Positions 1 to 10,307 of a stretch of DNA of 13,875 nucleotides are shown here, piece after piece. The translations under genes and the position numbers were made by a program. The stretch's first letter is position 1. Every line of letters begins with the position of its first letter. The stretch comes from JANNRA01 sp031401035 (GTDB lineage Bacteria > Desulfobacterota > Binatia > HRBIN30 > CADEER01): the NCBI GenBank assembly GCA_031401035.1, contig JANNRA010000198.1, forward strand, positions 1 through 13,875. The letters run 5' to 3'. The notes under the pieces are model-generated. The model saw only the letters and a list, made by a program, of their open reading frames with translations, was not told the origin of the DNA and ran no database searches.

Positions 1-24
1 GGAGGCTCGGGGCTCCATGCAACA

Positions 25-44
25 GGCGCCGACGGAGCGGCGCC
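25..44 (-). terminator. GC hairpin just beyond the uvrA stop
   Basis: GGCGCC at 25-30 pairs with GGCGCC at 39-44 across an 8-base loop, starting 10 bases past the end of uvrA. The stem is short and no clear T-run follows on the minus strand, so calling it a terminator is tentative. Confidence 0.2.
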
Positions 45-54
45 CTCCACGGAA

Positions 55-2895
<2,841 letters not shown>

Positions 2896-2904
2896 GCGCC
2901 GGCC

Positions 2905-2933
2905 AACCTGGGAGCCGCTCGCCGCGAAGTCAA
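2905..2933 (-). promoter_or_regulatory. candidate uvrA promoter, nearly leaderless
   Basis: Read on the minus strand, TTGACT (2933-2928) is followed after exactly 17 bases by CAGGTT (2910-2905). The -35 is good and the -10 is weak. The -10 ends 9 bases before the uvrA ATG, so transcription would begin about 2-3 bases before the start codon. The absence of a ribosome binding site upstream of this ATG agrees with that. Confidence 0.4.
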
Positions 2934-2994
2934 CCGGGGCGCGCGCCGGCGCGACGACCACACGGCTCGATTCCCTCGCCCACACCATTCGGCT

Positions 2995-2999
2995 AGGAG
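2995..2999 (+). promoter_or_regulatory. ribosome binding site AGGAG of the oxidoreductase (or a -10 hexamer)
   Basis: AGGAG lies 6 bases before the ATG at 3006, standard Shine-Dalgarno spacing, and fixes that start. The same bases are part of TAGGAG (2994-2999), which has TTCCCT 17 bases upstream (2971-2976) and could alternatively be a degenerate -10 for a leaderless message. Confidence 0.55.
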
Positions 3000-3005
3000 C
3001 CGGGC

Positions 3006-3899
3006 ATGCGCTTCGGCCTGATCACGCCGGTGGTGACACTGGTGCCGGGCACCCACGCCGCCTGGGAGGCCGCGGCCGGACCCGCCGAGCTGCGCCGCAT
3101 CGCCATCGCCGCCGATCGCCTCGGCTACGCGCACCTGAGCTGCAGCGAGCACGTCGGCATCCCCACCGGCGTCGACGCACACCGCGGCAGCCGCTACTAC
3201 GACCCCGCCGCGACGCTCGGTTGGCTCGCCGCCTGCACCGAACGCATCGGCCTGCTCACCCACGTCGTGGTGCTGCCCTACCACCACCCGCTGGCGCTGG
3301 CGAAAACCTACGGCACGCTCGATCGGCTCTCGGACGGCCGCGTCATCCTCGGCGTCGGCGTCGGCAGCCTGGAGGCCGAGTTCGCGCTCCTCGGCGTCGA
3401 CTTCGCCGGTCGCGGCGCGCGCTACGAGGACGCCCTGCGCGCCCTGCGCGCCGCCCTCGGCCGGCGCGAGCCGGCCTACGCCGGCTCGCACTACCGCTTC
3501 GACGGCTTCGTCATCGATCCCTGCGCGCTGCAGGAGCGCCTGCCGCTGTGGCTCGGCGGTCGCTCGCCGCGCTCGCTGCGCCGGGCGCTGGCCCTCGGCG
3601 ACGGCTGGGATCCGTTCGGACTCGATCGCGACGCCCTCACCACCCTGCTGGCGCGCGCCCGCGACTGGCCGCAATGGCGCGACGACCTGGCGATCGTCCT
3701 CAGCCCGGACGGCCCGCTGGCGCTCGACACGCCCGCCGACGTCGAGCAGACGCGCGCCACCGTGCGCGCCTACCAGGCGATCGGTGCCACCACCCTCAAC
3801 CTGCGCTTCCGCCACCGCGGCCTCGAACACTACCTGGAGATCCTTGAACGCTTCGCGACCGAGGTCATGCCGGCGGGCGTCGCGCATCGAGGTCCATGA
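3006..3899 (+). CDS. LLM-class (luciferase-like) probable F420-dependent oxidoreductase
   Basis: This is a 297-residue TIM-barrel flavin/F420 oxidoreductase of the luciferase-like superfamily, soluble and cytoplasmic. Family landmarks are the N-terminal MRFGLITP strand, CSEHVGIP near 46-53, the HVVVLPYHHPLALAK segment near 86-100, LSDGRVILGVGVGSLEAEF near 108-126, then FAGRGARYEDALRALR, and the PLWLGGRSPRSLRRAL...GDGWDPFG cofactor-binding end near 180-205. The length matches the TIGR03619-type F420-dependent group. The substrate cannot be told from sequence. The start has an AGGAG ribosome site. Its stop overlaps the start of the DegT remnant by 4 bases (ATGA), so the two were once translationally coupled. 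F420 rather than FMN as cofactor is inferred from subfamily resemblance only. Confidence 0.9.
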   Translation: MRFGLITPVVTLVPGTHAAWEAAAGPAELRRIAIAADRLGYAHLSCSEHVGIPTGVDAHRGSRYYDPAATLGWLAACTERIGLLTHVVVLPYHHPLALAKTYGTLDRLSDGRVILGVGVGSLEAEFALLGVDFAGRGARYEDALRALRAALGRREPAYAGSHYRFDGFVIDPCALQERLPLWLGGRSPRSLRRALALGDGWDPFGLDRDALTTLLARARDWPQWRDDLAIVLSPDGPLALDTPADVEQTRATVRAYQAIGATTLNLRFRHRGLEHYLEILERFATEVMPAGVAHRGP

Positions 3900-4117
3900 C
3901 GGACACCATTCCGTTCTCCCGCCCCGCGATCGGCGAGGCAGAGATCGCCGCGGGCGGCGAGCGCCTGCGCTCGGGGTGGATCACCAGCGGACCGCGCACG
4001 GCGCAGTGCGAGCGGGAGTTCGCCGCCGCGCACGGCGTGACCCAGGCACTGGCGGTCGCGGCCACGGCCCAGATGACCGGGCGGTACGAACGTCGGGCCG
4101 CGTTCACTGGTAGGTGA
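3896..4117 (+). pseudogene. truncated DegT/DnrJ/EryC1/StrS aminotransferase, N-terminal remnant
   Basis: The open frame gives 73 residues, of which about the first 56 resemble the N-terminus of PLP-dependent sugar aminotransferases: IPFSRPAIGEAEIAA, then LRSGWITSGPRTAQCEREFA, then AAAHGVTQALAVA. The full family is about 370-400 residues with the PLP lysine and phosphate-binding residues further on; all of that is missing. Homology fades around 4063-4070, where the family would continue with a Ser/Thr-rich PLP-phosphate loop. The tail MTGRYERRAAFTGR is unrelated, and the frame ends 14 bases inside the 3' end of the opposing gene. The retained ATGA overlap with the oxidoreductase shows an ancestral operon whose second gene was cut by deletion or rearrangement. 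I expect no enzyme activity. Confidence 0.75.
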
Positions 4118-6425
4118 TCGCCCCCCGCATCGTCAGCGTCGTCATCGACCCGCAGTCCGGGTTGGTCTGGATGAGCACATCGTAGGTGCCGGGCGTCGTC
4201 GCCGCCGGGACGTTGGCGACGTTGATCTGCGAGGTACTGAGCGTCGTCGCGCCGATGATCGCGGTGGTGCCGCCGCCAAAGTCGACCGAGGCGATCGGCT
4301 GCAGGCCGCTGGTGGTGCAGAAGCGCATTTGGGCGTCATTGAGCAACAGCGGCGCGGTCGCGGTGTAGCTCATGCCGGCCTGCGGGATGGTGATGCTCGT
4401 CGATGAGGCGCCGTCGTCGATCCACGTCAGCGTCGCGCTGCCCGCGGTGGCGGTGGCCGTCGCCGTGCCGGTCGGTATCGCGAGCGTCGCCGTGGCCGTC
4501 GCCGTCACGGTCGGCGGAACAGCCGACGTCCCGGTCGCGGTCGGCGTCGGAGTCGGCGTGCCGCTGCCGCCCGGCGTCGCGGCGCTGGCGCAGAAGGCGA
4601 CGGCGAAGCCGCTGCTCGGCGTCGGCGTGATCGAGCAGCCGTAGTCGGCCGATTCGTCGTCGTACTGGAACACATAGGCGCCCGGGCAGGCGGCCTTGAA
4701 CGTCTCGTAGTAGGGCGTCGTACCGCCGCCGGCCTGGATGCCGGCCTGCACCCAGGAGGCGTTGAAGCCGCCGCCGACGCCCGGATAGAAACCCTCGGTC
4801 GTCCCCTGCGCCTGACATGTACCGAGGCCGCTGAGCGTCGACGGCAGGCACGGATAGGCGGTGCCGCCACTGTAGGTCACCGCCTGGCAGGTGTAACCGA
4901 GGGCGTCGCTGAACGATGTCGCGTACTGCCCGCACGGCGTACCGATGTTGCGCGCCGAGCAGCCCCAGTTGGGCACCAGCACGCCGCCCTGGAACTGCAG
5001 ACAGACGCCGGTTCCCGGCGGCGGCAGGACCTGGCACATGCCGTTCGTCAGGGTCTGGCCGGGCGCGCAGCTGGCCGGCGTCGGGGTCACTCCGGGCGCC
5101 GCGGTCGACGCGGGCGTCGGATCGGTGGCCACGAAGGTGACGCTGAACTCGGTGCCCGGCGGACAGTCGGCGGCCGAGAAAGCGGTGATGTTGCCGCCGT
5201 TGGTGGTCGCCTGGGTGTTGTTGCCGGTCGGCGTGCCGAAGGTGTCGGCGGTGTTCTTCGCCTCATACATATCGAGATAGGTCACGATGGTGCCGCTGCC
5301 GCCGTCGCACGCGACGGTGGCCGCCGGGGGGTTGCCGAGCGCGTCGGTGGTGATGGCGCTGGTGCACAGCAAGCCCGCCGGCGGCGGCGGCGGCGTGCCG
5401 GCGCCGCTGTTCAGGCAGACATCGGCCGGCTGGTTACAACCCACCGGCGTGCCGCTGCCGCGCGGATCGAGAAAGACCAGGTCGGTCGGGCAACTCGTCA
5501 CCTGACCGACGCTGTTCAGGTCGGCACTGCAGCCGGCGTCCGGACAGTCCGCCCCGCCGAGCACCGTGATACTCGTCTCGACGTTGAAGCCGTTGATGAC
5601 GCTGACATCGTAGTTGAACACGCCGCCCACCGTGGTGGTCGGCTCGAAGCGCAGGGCGGGCGCGGTCGGGCCGCTCTGGCCGCCGCTGGCGCCCGCCGCG
5701 CCACAGTCGAGGCGTCCGCCGGTGAGCAGCGTCGTATCGCCACCGCACTGGCCGGTGGCGCAGTTGAGGTCGCCGGCGCTCAGCTCGCAGCCGGTGCGCG
5801 GCCAGAAGACGCCGGACGACCAGTTCTGCGGCATGCAGAAGGTGGTGGCGGTGCTGCACAATCCGCCCGTGCAGGGAGCGGAGCCCGGACAGTCAGCCGC
5901 GACGCTGCACGTGCACTGCCCGAGTTGCTGGCCACCCGGCACCTGGCACACCGAGCTCATGCCGGTGCAGATCGCGGCCTGCTCGCTCACCGTGCAGGCC
6001 GGCGCGATTGCCCAGTTGCCGGCCGCCGGAAAGGACGGCGGCGTCGACGCCGTGCCGGGTCCATTCTGACCGATGAAGATCGCCGCGGCGCAGTAATTCG
6101 TGAACGTGTAGGTATACGTCGCGCCGCTGCACGTCGTCGGCGCCGTCGCGCATCCCTCGAGGGCGGCCGCGACGCCGGCGACGATCTCGCCGATCGCAAT
6201 GGCTCCGTCGCCGTCGCCGTCGCCCGCCACGCAGACGGCTGCGACCTGCAGCTCGAGCGCGACGTTGACCACGGTGATCAGCTCGGCGATCACCACCAGG
6301 CCGTCACCGTTGCAATCACCGGCGCAGGTCTGCGCCGCGCCGCGACGCGACACGACGATCAGCAGCACCGCCACCCCGACCAGAATGATCCGCCGCACCC
6401 CTGCCGCCAATCCGCTCATCCGCAT
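4104..6425 (-). CDS. secreted multidomain protein: dockerin/EF-hand-like pair plus thaumatin-like domain
   Basis: The 773-residue precursor has a signal peptide (about residues 1-31: basic start, hydrophobic IILVGVAVLLIVV, cleavage near GAAQ). Residues 34-92 hold two Ca-binding loops, GDCNGDGLVVIAEL and GDGDGDGAIAIGEI, dockerin-like. From about 103 to 612 the thaumatin/PR-5 layout is visible: YTFTNYC at the start, WPRTGC (208-213), CATGQCGG (222-229), NYDVSVINGFNVE (271-283), CPDAGCSADLN (294-304), CPTDL (312-316), then YYETFKAACPGAYVFQYDD (572-590), YGC (595-597) and FAVAFC (607-612). A Cys-containing insert of roughly 230 residues (340-570) interrupts the domain compared with the ~200-residue plant proteins. 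Residues 616-660 are a Thr/Ala/Pro linker; 661-773 form a beta-rich C-terminal domain with two cysteines. The start at 6425 is chosen for the GGAGG ahead of it. Binding or glucanase activity is unknown. It is the third gene after two glycosyltransferases. Confidence 0.8.
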   Translation of the reverse strand: MRMSGLAAGVRRIILVGVAVLLIVVSRRGAAQTCAGDCNGDGLVVIAELITVVNVALELQVAAVCVAGDGDGDGAIAIGEIVAGVAAALEGCATAPTTCSGATYTYTFTNYCAAAIFIGQNGPGTASTPPSFPAAGNWAIAPACTVSEQAAICTGMSSVCQVPGGQQLGQCTCSVAADCPGSAPCTGGLCSTATTFCMPQNWSSGVFWPRTGCELSAGDLNCATGQCGGDTTLLTGGRLDCGAAGASGGQSGPTAPALRFEPTTTVGGVFNYDVSVINGFNVETSITVLGGADCPDAGCSADLNSVGQVTSCPTDLVFLDPRGSGTPVGCNQPADVCLNSGAGTPPPPPAGLLCTSAITTDALGNPPAATVACDGGSGTIVTYLDMYEAKNTADTFGTPTGNNTQATTNGGNITAFSAADCPPGTEFSVTFVATDPTPASTAAPGVTPTPASCAPGQTLTNGMCQVLPPPGTGVCLQFQGGVLVPNWGCSARNIGTPCGQYATSFSDALGYTCQAVTYSGGTAYPCLPSTLSGLGTCQAQGTTEGFYPGVGGGFNASWVQAGIQAGGGTTPYYETFKAACPGAYVFQYDDESADYGCSITPTPSSGFAVAFCASAATPGGSGTPTPTPTATGTSAVPPTVTATATATLAIPTGTATATATAGSATLTWIDDGASSTSITIPQAGMSYTATAPLLLNDAQMRFCTTSGLQPIASVDFGGGTTAIIGATTLSTSQINVANVPAATTPGTYDVLIQTNPDCGSMTTLTMRGAITYQ
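4440..4565 (-). repeat. low-complexity tract encoding a Thr/Ala/Pro linker
   Basis: The + strand here is a run of degenerate GTCGCC, GTCGGC and GTGGCC hexamers. On the coding (minus) strand it gives alternating TPTPTP, TATATAT and TGTATATAT stretches at residues 621-662 of the thaumatin-like protein. It reads as a flexible extracellular linker, probably variable in length by slippage, and a plausible O-glycosylation site. Confidence 0.7.
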
Positions 6426-6430
6426 CCGCG

Positions 6431-6439
6431 TCTCCCTCC
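6431..6439 (-). promoter_or_regulatory. strong ribosome binding site of the thaumatin-like gene
   Basis: On the minus strand GGAGGGAGA precedes the ATG at 6425 by 5 bases (GGAGG by 9). It favours the first ATG over the second in-frame ATG at 6419. Confidence 0.65.
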
Positions 6440-6449
6440 GACCGCCGTC

Positions 6450-6477
6450 AAGTTAGGCGAGCGCTCGCGGAACGCAA
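6450..6477 (-). promoter_or_regulatory. candidate promoter of the thaumatin-like gene with a palindrome in its spacer
   Basis: On the minus strand TTGCGT (6477-6472), a 16-base spacer and TAACTT (6455-6450) precede the ATG by about 24 bases, leaving room for the ribosome site. The spacer contains the perfect 12-base palindrome GCGAGCGCTCGC (6457-6468), which could be an operator or a hairpin ending the upstream glycosyltransferase transcript. Both hexamers are imperfect. Confidence 0.35.
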
Positions 6478-6499
6478 TGTGGAAGTTGCGCCGTCCGAC

Positions 6500-8161
6500 T
6501 CAGCGGTTGGCCACCAGGACCTTCTTGTCCTGGCTCGCCAGCTCGATCGGCGGCGGCACCAGCAGCGGGCGCAGGCGGTCGAGATCCCTGCGGTTGAACA
6601 ACACCAGCAGACGCCCCGGGCCGGCCCACTCGCGGCTGATCCACGCCGCATCGTCGCGCCAGAACCAGGCCGACTGCTCGCCCTGCTGGCTGCCGAAGGT
6701 CATCTCGCCGGGCGGGCCGATCATGATGTTGCGGCGCCCGGTGTAATAGACCATCCCCTGGACGAAGTTGCGGTACAGCGCCAGGCGGTCGTCGGGGCCC
6801 AGCGTCGCGCGCGCGGCGAGCGCGAGCGAGCGGTAGTCGTTGACGACACCGCGGCCGCTGACGGCGACGGCAAAGACCAGCGCCCAGCCGGCGGCGAAGG
6901 CGACCAGCGCCGCGTAAGGGCGGCGCCGCGCCAGCAGGTGCAGCGTTGCGACGCCGGCGAGCAACATCGGCAGCGCCCCGACGACGAGGTAGGGCACCAG
7001 GATCGGCACGCGGTAGTGGCTGGCGAGCCACGGCAGGATCGCCGCCACCAGCCCGAGGACCGGCGCGCCGATCGTCAGCAGCCAGGCGGCGCGCGCCAGG
7101 CCGGCGGTCCGCCCCACCGCGACGCCATGCAGCAGCAACCGCGACAGGAGGACGGCGAGCGGCGGCAGCGCCGGCAGCGCATAGGTGACCAGCTTGGTGT
7201 GCGAGAGGGAGAAGAAGCCGACGATGACGATGGCCCACAACGCCAGGAAGCGCGTCGCCGGAGCCCAGCGACGCGGGTCGAGCAGACCGCGCGCCAGCCC
7301 GGGATCGAACGCCGCCGCCAGGCTCCACGGCGCCAGCGCACCGAGAACCACCGGCAGGAAGAACCAGAACGGTTCGCGGTGCTGCTTCTGCGAGGTGAAG
7401 CGCACGAAGTGCTGCTCGATGATGAAGTAGTGCCAGAAGGCCGGATCGCGCCAGCTGGCGATCGCGAACCACGGCAGCGCGATGGCCGCGCCCAGCGCCA
7501 GGCCGCGCCAGTCGCACCACGGCCGCAGCGCCCGCCACCCCCCGTGCGTGAGCAGGAACAACGCGGCGACGGCGCCGACCAGGAGCACCGCCACCGGCCC
7601 CTTCACCAGCACGCCGAGCGCCGTCGCGACATACGCGAGGCGCACCCAGCGGCGGTCGCCGCCGCCCTCCCAGGCCCGCCAGACGCCGACCAGCGCCAGG
7701 GTGAGACAGGCGGTGAGCATCATGTCGAGGGTCAGAACGATGGCCATGAAGCCGAACAGCGGCGTGAAGGCGAGCACGGCGCAGGCGAGCAGCCCCGTCG
7801 CGCCGCCGTACAGGCGCGCCGCCAGCCAGCCGGTGAGCAGCAGGGTGACGAGGCCGCCGAGCAGCGACGGCAGGCGCGCCGCCCACTCGTGCTGGCCGAA
7901 GGCGAGGAACGACAGCGCGGTCGCCCAGAAGACCAGCGGCGGCTTCTCGGAGTACTTGACGTAGTTGACGTGCGGCGAGAGCCATTCGCCCGAGACCACC
8001 ATCTCGCGCCCGATCTCGGCGTACCGCGTCTCGTCGGGTTCGGCGAGCCCGAAGCCGCGCGCGCCATACCCGTAGAGCGCAACGACGGCGACGGCAAGAA
8101 TCAGTGCCAGCGCAGCCACCACTCGGCGGGGCGGCGCGGCGGTAGCCGCGCCCTCCATCAT
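6500..8161 (-). CDS. ArnT-like GT-C glycosyltransferase (PMT/GT39-GT83 superfamily)
   Basis: This is a 553-residue inner-membrane transferase using a polyprenyl-phosphate sugar donor, close in length to E. coli ArnT (~550). After one N-terminal membrane helix the first periplasmic loop holds the catalytic-type motif EPDETRYAEI (D43-E44), then YSEKPPLVFW (KPP at 73-75), LPSLLGG, and LTLDMMLT near 143-150, all hallmarks of the ArnT/PMT group. About a dozen hydrophobic segments follow. The C-terminus is a hydrophilic, probably periplasmic domain (from about residue 450). The start is placed at 8161, where ATGATG overlaps the upstream stop by 4 bases; the second ATG at 8158 is possible. No strong Shine-Dalgarno is present, which fits translational coupling. 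The acceptor could be lipid A, a glycan or protein Thr/Ser; sequence alone does not decide. Confidence 0.87.
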   Translation of the reverse strand: MMEGAATAAPPRRVVAALALILAVAVVALYGYGARGFGLAEPDETRYAEIGREMVVSGEWLSPHVNYVKYSEKPPLVFWATALSFLAFGQHEWAARLPSLLGGLVTLLLTGWLAARLYGGATGLLACAVLAFTPLFGFMAIVLTLDMMLTACLTLALVGVWRAWEGGGDRRWVRLAYVATALGVLVKGPVAVLLVGAVAALFLLTHGGWRALRPWCDWRGLALGAAIALPWFAIASWRDPAFWHYFIIEQHFVRFTSQKQHREPFWFFLPVVLGALAPWSLAAAFDPGLARGLLDPRRWAPATRFLALWAIVIVGFFSLSHTKLVTYALPALPPLAVLLSRLLLHGVAVGRTAGLARAAWLLTIGAPVLGLVAAILPWLASHYRVPILVPYLVVGALPMLLAGVATLHLLARRRPYAALVAFAAGWALVFAVAVSGRGVVNDYRSLALAARATLGPDDRLALYRNFVQGMVYYTGRRNIMIGPPGEMTFGSQQGEQSAWFWRDDAAWISREWAGPGRLLVLFNRRDLDRLRPLLVPPPIELASQDKKVLVANR

Positions 8162-10236
8162 TGCAGGAACCACAGATGGTAGAATTCCGCGTCGCGCGGC
8201 GAGGCCGGATCGCGGATCAGCCGCACGGCGTTGGTCCCCGCCACCAGCAGCGCGCGCGGGATCACCACCGCCCGCTCGCCCCACGCCTCGTCCGGCCGGC
8301 CGGGCAGCACCAGCGCCCGCGGCACCGGGTGGCCGTTCACCTCGACGTCGTAGCGCGCCGCGCCGGTGTGGTCATGGCGCGCCACCAGCACCAGATCGGT
8401 TCCCGCATCGACCGCGTGCACCTCGAAAGCGATGGCGCCGAAAATGCGCTGGCCGTCATCTTCGAGTTGCACCGTCTGCCGCGGCCGCCGGTAGCTGAGC
8501 AGCTTGGTATGGTAGCTGCGCTCGTACGGCGCCTGCGGCCCCCGCTGCTCGCTGAACGCATGCGCCGCTTCGCTGGCGCCGTCGCCAATGTCGAGGCGAT
8601 CGATCAGCCGCCGTGCCGCCAGCCCGCCCGGCAGCGCCTGCGGCTGCGTCGGGTCGGCGATCGCTGCGGCGTCGTGAACGACCAGGCGCGGATCGGTGAG
8701 GCGCGCCTTCAGCGCCGGATCGAGCAGCGTCAAGTCGATGAAGCGGCCATCGGGCGTGCGCACGCTGACCAACTCGCCGTGCGCCGTCGGCGCGCGCGTC
8801 AGGGCGCGCGGGTACGGATGCGGATCAGCCCATTCGAGGATCACGTCGACGCCACGGGCGCGGATGGCGCGGTGGTCCTGCAACCAGTGCTCGTGCCCCA
8901 GGCGCCCGCGCGTCGCCGCATCCAACGGCGCGCGCGCGATCGCCGCGTCGGTCAGTCCGTGCAGGTCGAGGGTGTGGCGGTCGCAGAAGAAGGGAATGAT
9001 GCCCGCCGAGGTGGTGGCGACGCGCACGTCGGGCGGCAGCACGGCGTCAAACAGCTGCGCCGCGGTGCGCCAGTCGAAGCGACCGGGATCGCCGTAGCGG
9101 CGCAGCAACGCGATCGTCTCCTGCTCCGGCAGGCCGCGCGTGCGCGCCGCCGGTTCGGCCGCCAGCGTCGCCCAGGTGAGCAGCGCCGCCACCGCCGCGC
9201 CGCTGACCCATCCCACGCCGCGCCCGCGCCAACGTTCGCCGTATGCCGCCGCGGCGACGACGACGGCCGGGTAGAGCACGCCGGAGACCGGCGTCAGGAA
9301 GCGCCACTCCATGAAGTCGCCGCCCAGCCGCGCCACATACAGCGCCACCGCCGCGCTCGCCGCCAGGGCGGCGACCAGGAAGCGGCGCGCCAGCGGCGTG
9401 CGTGCGCCCGCGGCTCCGAATACGACGAAGAACGGCCACAGGCGGTAGATCCACACGTAGTGGGCGACGTAGCTGATGCCGCGCCGCCAGAACGGCAGGT
9501 AGGCGGCCTTGGCGTAGTAGGTGTTCGGGTACAGCGCGCCGTAGTACCAGAGGCGCCACGCCTGATACGGCACCAGCAGCAGCAGTAGCGGCAACGCCGC
9601 GGCCAGGGCTGGGCGCGGATGGCGGCGCAGCCAGGCGCCGTCGCGCCATGCGACGACGGCGAGCAGCGCGGCGAAGACGACGACGCCGTCGGGCCGCGTC
9701 AGGATCAGCGCCACCGCGCTCAGGCTGGCCGCCGCCGGCGCCCAGGCATGGTGGCGCGGGTCGAGCGCCACCGCCGCCACCGCCGCGATGGTGCAGAAGG
9801 TCACCAACGGCGTCTCCATGCCGGAGAAGAACCACAGATTGAACGACCAGTGGACGGCGAGCGGCACGACGAGCAGCGGCGCCGCCCACAGCCCCTCCGC
9901 CCACAGGGCTACGCCGAGCCCCAGCAGCAGCGCGTACGAGGCCCACCACAGCACTGCCGACGCGACGTGCATGAACGGCAGCGGATCGGCGGCGCCGCGC
10001 GCCAGCGGCACCGCCGCCAGCGCCGTCCACAGGAAGTTGGTGTACCCCTCGACCCGCTCGCCCGGGTTGTACACCAGTCCCTCGCCGCGTAACGCGTTGC
10101 GCGCGTAGCGGAAGCTCACATAGGCGTCGTCCTGCACCCAACGCTGCTCCCACCAGTGCGGGAACTGCAGCGCCAGCACGCCGCCGACCAGCAGGAGCTG
10201 GGCGACGAGCAGCAGGCGGGGCAGCAGGCGCGGCAT
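8158..10236 (-). CDS. GT-C membrane glycosyltransferase, AftB-like architecture
   Basis: This 692-residue polytopic membrane protein starts with one helix followed by QDDAYVSFRYARN (D36-D37), the acidic pair that GT-C enzymes place in the first extracytoplasmic loop. The next segment, GLVYNPGERVEGYTNFLW, resembles mycobacterial arabinofuranosyltransferase AftB and many related deltaproteobacterial proteins. Around ten hydrophobic segments run to about residue 370. A soluble periplasmic C-terminal half follows, with DRHTLDLHGLTDAAIAR and RLGHEHW typical of the same group, ending in a small beta-rich domain. The ATG at 10236 is preferred: an in-frame extension up to 10398 gives non-membrane, Arg/Cys-rich sequence and overlaps the divergent lipoprotein gene. 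Its stop overlaps the next gene's start, so it is probably the first gene of a two- or three-gene operon. Donor and acceptor are unknown; AftB function is not implied. Confidence 0.82.
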   Translation of the reverse strand: MPRLLPRLLLVAQLLLVGGVLALQFPHWWEQRWVQDDAYVSFRYARNALRGEGLVYNPGERVEGYTNFLWTALAAVPLARGAADPLPFMHVASAVLWWASYALLLGLGVALWAEGLWAAPLLVVPLAVHWSFNLWFFSGMETPLVTFCTIAAVAAVALDPRHHAWAPAAASLSAVALILTRPDGVVVFAALLAVVAWRDGAWLRRHPRPALAAALPLLLLLVPYQAWRLWYYGALYPNTYYAKAAYLPFWRRGISYVAHYVWIYRLWPFFVVFGAAGARTPLARRFLVAALAASAAVALYVARLGGDFMEWRFLTPVSGVLYPAVVVAAAAYGERWRGRGVGWVSGAAVAALLTWATLAAEPAARTRGLPEQETIALLRRYGDPGRFDWRTAAQLFDAVLPPDVRVATTSAGIIPFFCDRHTLDLHGLTDAAIARAPLDAATRGRLGHEHWLQDHRAIRARGVDVILEWADPHPYPRALTRAPTAHGELVSVRTPDGRFIDLTLLDPALKARLTDPRLVVHDAAAIADPTQPQALPGGLAARRLIDRLDIGDGASEAAHAFSEQRGPQAPYERSYHTKLLSYRRPRQTVQLEDDGQRIFGAIAFEVHAVDAGTDLVLVARHDHTGAARYDVEVNGHPVPRALVLPGRPDEAWGERAVVIPRALLVAGTNAVRLIRDPASPRDAEFYHLWFLQ

Positions 10237-10307
10237 CGCTGCGCATGTAATCGGTTTGCCGACGGATGGGAAAACTCCGCCGCCGCGGTCGCGCTGCGAC
10301 CTGGTCA

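Noticed and set aside
2896..2988. 31-residue N-terminal extension of UvrA
   Set aside because: No UvrA-like residues; it would cover the candidate promoter, and the ATG at 2895 gives the family N-terminus.
4440..4565. Repetitive tract considered as a CRISPR or other noncoding array
   Set aside because: Hexamer-scale degenerate repeats in frame with a coding gene, without spacers or direct repeats of CRISPR size.
4372..4644. Plus-strand frame of repeated Val-Ala that looks like a membrane or repeat protein
   Set aside because: It is the reverse of the Thr/Ala linker tract of the secreted protein; the Val-Ala pattern comes from the same hexamer repeats.
6479..8182. 567-codon plus-strand frame opposite the ArnT-like gene
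   Set aside because: Gln/Arg/His-rich shadow with no recognisable motif; the minus strand carries EPDETRY and KPPL motifs.
8161..9588. 475-codon plus-strand frame opposite the AftB-like gene
   Set aside because: Arg/Gln/Val-rich antisense shadow without domain or start signals.
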